64,000 nt of DNA, from contig NZ_UGQM01000001.1 of NCBI RefSeq assembly GCF_900454025.1, forward strand, positions 2,418,001 through 2,482,000, written 5' to 3'. Below, piece after piece: positions 61,854 to 64,000 of the stretch. The position numbers and the translations under genes are program-made. The stretch's first letter is position 1. The number at the start of each line of letters is the position of its first letter. The notes under the pieces were generated by a model that saw only the letters and a list, made by a program, of their open reading frames with translations, was not told where the DNA came from and searched no databases. Origin of the DNA: Mycolicibacterium gilvum (GTDB taxonomy: Bacteria; Actinomycetota; Actinomycetes; Mycobacteriales; Mycobacteriaceae).

Positions 61854-63202
61854 CCGTCGACCGTTCCGACGAGCTTGTTGAGTGGTACGCCGAGGACAAC
61901 CCTGATGGCGCCCAGCTCCTCGATGACGTCGAGGCATGGTTCCGAAGGTTCATCTGCGTGACAGATGATGGAGACTTGGCGCTGCTCGCGGTATGGACTG
62001 TCCACACCCACCTTGTGACAGAGTTGCGGACAACGCCACGGCTGCAACTGGATTCGACAGTTCCCGAGTCTGGCAAGACGACAGTGCTGGACCATCTATA
62101 CCGGTTGTGTTGGCGGGCAATCTTGGTCGCCAGCCCGCCGTCGCCTGCCCTGATACCTCGGCTCTTGGACCAGGAAATCCGAACCGTCGAAATCGACGAG
62201 GTTGACCGGGTGCTGCGCCCGGACGGCCCTGCCACGCCGGATCTGTTGTCCATCATCAATAGCGGCTATCGGCTCGGCGCCACCCGACCCGCGCTGGTAC
62301 CTGTGAAAGGAGGGGGCTGGGAAGCCAAAGAGATGTCGACCTTCGGGCCCGTCGTGCTATCCGGCAACGCGCCGAATCTACCAGATGACACCCGCTCACG
62401 GATCATTCGCATCTTGCTGATGCCCGACTACGGCAATGTCACCGAGGATTCGGACTGGGAGCTGATCGAGGATGAGGCTCAGCGGCTCCATGACCGTATC
62501 GCCGCGTTCGCCGATGCGGTGCGGGAACTGGTAGCGGGCCTGGCAGTGGAGCTGCCCGATGGTTGCGTACGCCGCGCGAAAGAGAAGTGGCGCCCACTCA
62601 AGCGTGTCGCGGTCGCTGCTGGTGGAGACTGGCCCGCCGTGGTCGACAGCCTTATCAAGCGAGGACTCGCCGAAGACCAGGCCGAGCGCGACGCGGGGCT
62701 ACGCGCACTGCCGCCCGGCATGGTGCTGCTCGCTGACCTCCGCAAGGTCTGGCCGGACCGCGATGACCTCGTACCCACCGGCGAGTTGATCAATTTGCTG
62801 GTGCAACACAACCCCGACTACTGGGGTCCATCGAGCCCGTACGGCAAGTCGATCACGCCGACCCGGTTGGGCAAGTTGTTGACCCAAGCAGCCAAGGTCA
62901 CGTCTCAGCGCCCTGGTGGACGTGGCCCGCGTGGCTACCTGCGCAAACAGCTCACCCCGGTATGGGAGCGTCTGCGCTTGCAAAGCTCAGACACACCCCC
63001 CGGTGCACCCGGTTATCTTGGCGAACCCGGTGCGGAGATGCACCGGGATAACCGGGATAACCAACTGCACCGGGTTGAACCGGGTGCCCCACCGAAGCCA
63101 ATTCCGCCACCGATCATCACCGGCCCCGGCCGCTGCACCGAATGCGGCTTCCACATCCAAACCCAAGGGCACCGCGACGATTGCTCGGCGGGTGCGGCAT
63201 GA
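61850..63202 (+). CDS. DUF3631-containing P-loop protein (prophage replication type)
   Basis: The 450-residue protein has a Walker A-like TVPESGKTTVLDHL (about residue 70), Walker B IDEVDRVL and a DUF3631 module (about 190-330: RRAKEKWRPLKRVAVAAGGDWPAVV). A winged or HTH-like segment follows (ADLRKVWPDRDDLVPTGELINLL). A repeat-rich linker encodes HRDNRDNQLHRVEPG, and the C-terminus has a zinc pair CTECGFHIQTQGHRDDC. Phage relatives are thought to act in replication. The ATG 61850 follows gggg; GTG 61841 is possible. Confidence 0.8.
   Translation: MTVDRSDELVEWYAEDNPDGAQLLDDVEAWFRRFICVTDDGDLALLAVWTVHTHLVTELRTTPRLQLDSTVPESGKTTVLDHLYRLCWRAILVASPPSPALIPRLLDQEIRTVEIDEVDRVLRPDGPATPDLLSIINSGYRLGATRPALVPVKGGGWEAKEMSTFGPVVLSGNAPNLPDDTRSRIIRILLMPDYGNVTEDSDWELIEDEAQRLHDRIAAFADAVRELVAGLAVELPDGCVRRAKEKWRPLKRVAVAAGGDWPAVVDSLIKRGLAEDQAERDAGLRALPPGMVLLADLRKVWPDRDDLVPTGELINLLVQHNPDYWGPSSPYGKSITPTRLGKLLTQAAKVTSQRPGGRGPRGYLRKQLTPVWERLRLQSSDTPPGAPGYLGEPGAEMHRDNRDNQLHRVEPGAPPKPIPPPIITGPGRCTECGFHIQTQGHRDDCSAGAA
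63002..63090 (+). repeat. Cluster of short repeats (accgggata / accgggttgaaccgggt) in the replication-type gene
   Basis: Within about 90 bases the core accggg recurs five to six times on both strands: acccggttatc at 63007-63017, aacccggtgc at 63024-63033, accgggata twice at 63042-63060, and accgggttgaaccgggt at 63069-63085. They encode a low-complexity linker, but the density and mixed orientation resemble iteron-like DNA. Confidence 0.6.
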
Positions 63203-63474
63203 GCGCCGCGCATGACTGGTGGATGGGCCTGTCGCAGCAGGAGCGCGACCACCTCAACGACATCGCGCAACAGACGCCGCTCGGCCTTCTGGTCTACCCG
63301 TACTGGGACGCCAAAGCTGCCGCCGAGATCCTGGCATGGCTGCAACTGGAGAACGACATCCTGCAAGCACATGGCGACTGGCTGTCGCGCACCAAAGCCA
63401 GATTCGAGCGCAACGGCTGGCCCTGGACCACCGGAGAACTCATGCGACGAGCACACCTATGGGAGCACGAATGA
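63199..63474 (+). CDS. Hypothetical phage protein (91 residues)
   Basis: Unrecognised. The sequence is acidic and helical, with LSQQERDHLNDIAQQTPLGLLV and AAAEILAWLQLENDIL suggesting one long helix pair. It overlaps both neighbours by 4 bases, so it is translated as part of the early operon. Confidence 0.65.
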   Translation: MSAAHDWWMGLSQQERDHLNDIAQQTPLGLLVYPYWDAKAAAEILAWLQLENDILQAHGDWLSRTKARFERNGWPWTTGELMRRAHLWEHE

Positions 63475-63758
63475 GCCATCACCCGACCGACCTGTTCGCC
63501 GCGCAGCGCGGCGCGCCGTCACTACCCGGTGCCCGCTGTCGGGGTAAGCCGCATCTGTTTGACGAGGCGGCGTCCGACGAATCTGAGGACGTTGTCGCCC
63601 AGCGTCATTCACAAGCGCTCGGTCTGTGCCGTCTGTGCCCGGCGCTCGCGTCCTGTGCAACGTGGTTCGACGAACTACCGAAGTCCAAGCGTCCACCCGG
63701 TGTGGTCGCCGGCAGACTCAACCCCCAAAAAGCAGGAAGGCCAAGGAAAACCGCATGA
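63471..63758 (+). CDS. WhiB-like iron-sulphur transcription factor (phage type)
   Basis: WhiB proteins bind a [4Fe-4S] cluster and tune SigA-dependent transcription. Four cysteines are in place: ARCRGK, then LCRLCPALASC (C-x2-C-x5-C). The usual GVWGG turn is replaced by GVVAGR, and a basic tail NPQKAGRPRKTA provides the DNA-binding helix. Length is 95 residues. Phage WhiB genes can shape host expression. Position in the middle of the early operon suggests that role here. Confidence 0.85.
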   Translation: MSHHPTDLFAAQRGAPSLPGARCRGKPHLFDEAASDESEDVVAQRHSQALGLCRLCPALASCATWFDELPKSKRPPGVVAGRLNPQKAGRPRKTA

Positions 63759-63910
63759 CATCCACCCGCCGCCGCACCACACGCCTGTGCCTGCTCTGCC
63801 AGAAGTGGGCCACACGACACCCCAGCGGCCTCTGTCGCGAATGCCGACCAGTCGCCGGTGACGCAATAACCCAATTCAGCGCCACAATTGAAAGGAACAC
63901 CACGCCATGA
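63755..63910 (+). CDS. Small zinc-finger protein (51 residues)
   Basis: A small basic protein with two CxxC pairs, LCLLCQKWATRHPSGLCRECRP, suggesting one zinc site. No family recognised. It overlaps the WhiB-like gene and the next gene by 4 bases each. Confidence 0.6.
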   Translation: MTSTRRRTTRLCLLCQKWATRHPSGLCRECRPVAGDAITQFSATIERNTTP

Positions 63911-64000
63911 GCGAAGAACACGACCTGTCCGAGGGATTCCCCGAATACCAACGGCCGCCCAAAGACATCGTCGCGCACATCCCGGACCCGGACGCGCCAC
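63907..64000 (+). CDS. Phage gene, truncated by the window end
   Basis: The frame starts with an ATG at 63907 overlapping the previous stop and reads acidic residues (SEEHDLSEGFPEYQRPP). It continues past the window. Nothing can be said about function. Confidence 0.5.
   Translation, partial: MSEEHDLSEGFPEYQRPPKDIVAHIPDPDAP

Overview
The window is high-GC DNA from a non-tuberculous, probably fast-growing, Mycobacterium (Mycolicibacterium). The central 42 kb reproduces, in inverted orientation, the gene order I recall for M. tuberculosis H37Rv from Rv2716 down to Rv2667 (phzF-like, hydrolase, PAC2, DUF4192, ideR, sigB ... sigA, ppgK, suhB, cei, dut, ceoB/ceoC, dxs, hemE/hemY/hemQ, msrB, aftC, ribD-like, zapE, clpC2). 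Starts are often GTG or TTG, genes often overlap by 4 bp, and several genes look leaderless.

Layout. (1) 1-13660: a mobile, mosaic island. It holds an IS701-family element cut by the window edge, a resolvase fragment broken at both ends, a discoidin-type surface protein, an ATP-dependent DNA ligase, a receptor Ser/Thr kinase, a repeat protein followed by a DUF3800-like protein, a Phd/YefM-FtsK fusion that has lost its start, an IS256-family element split by an IS110-family element, and an IS4-family remnant. (2) 13670-55440: the conserved core. It carries iron regulation (ideR), the primary and stress sigma factors (sigA, sigB), phosphate-sugar enzymes (ppgK, suhB), nucleotide sanitation (dut), potassium regulation (two TrkA proteins), isoprenoid entry (dxs), the last steps of haem synthesis (hemE, hemY, hemQ), repair (msrB, ogt), envelope synthesis (aftC, cei) and the ClpC2 self-regulated stress protein with two palindromic operators. 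Compared with H37Rv as I remember it, sthA, echA15, Rv2675c and the Rv2683-Rv2688c block are missing, while a membrane protein plus O-methyltransferase, nhaA and a lipoprotein lipase are present. (3) 55437-59000: accessory genes, including an ArsR-type regulator, a cation-diffusion transporter and a DUF3703 protein in one operon. (4) 59167-64000: the left end of a prophage or integrative element inserted in the 3' end of a tRNA gene (probably tRNA-Val). It begins with a tyrosine integrase and an excisionase, followed by a tight chain of ATGA-overlapping early genes (DUF6011-like, DUF2742, DUF3631 helicase-like, a phage WhiB-like protein and small unknowns) that runs off the window.

The strongest unusual signals are the candidate bridge RNA of the IS110 element, whose loops match its own donor ends and probably the IS256 target; the Phd/YefM-FtsK fusion; the 150-bp internal duplication in the repeat protein next to the DUF3800-like gene; and a palindrome that covers the excisionase ribosome-binding site. 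All family calls are made by reading motifs and from memory; no database search was run.
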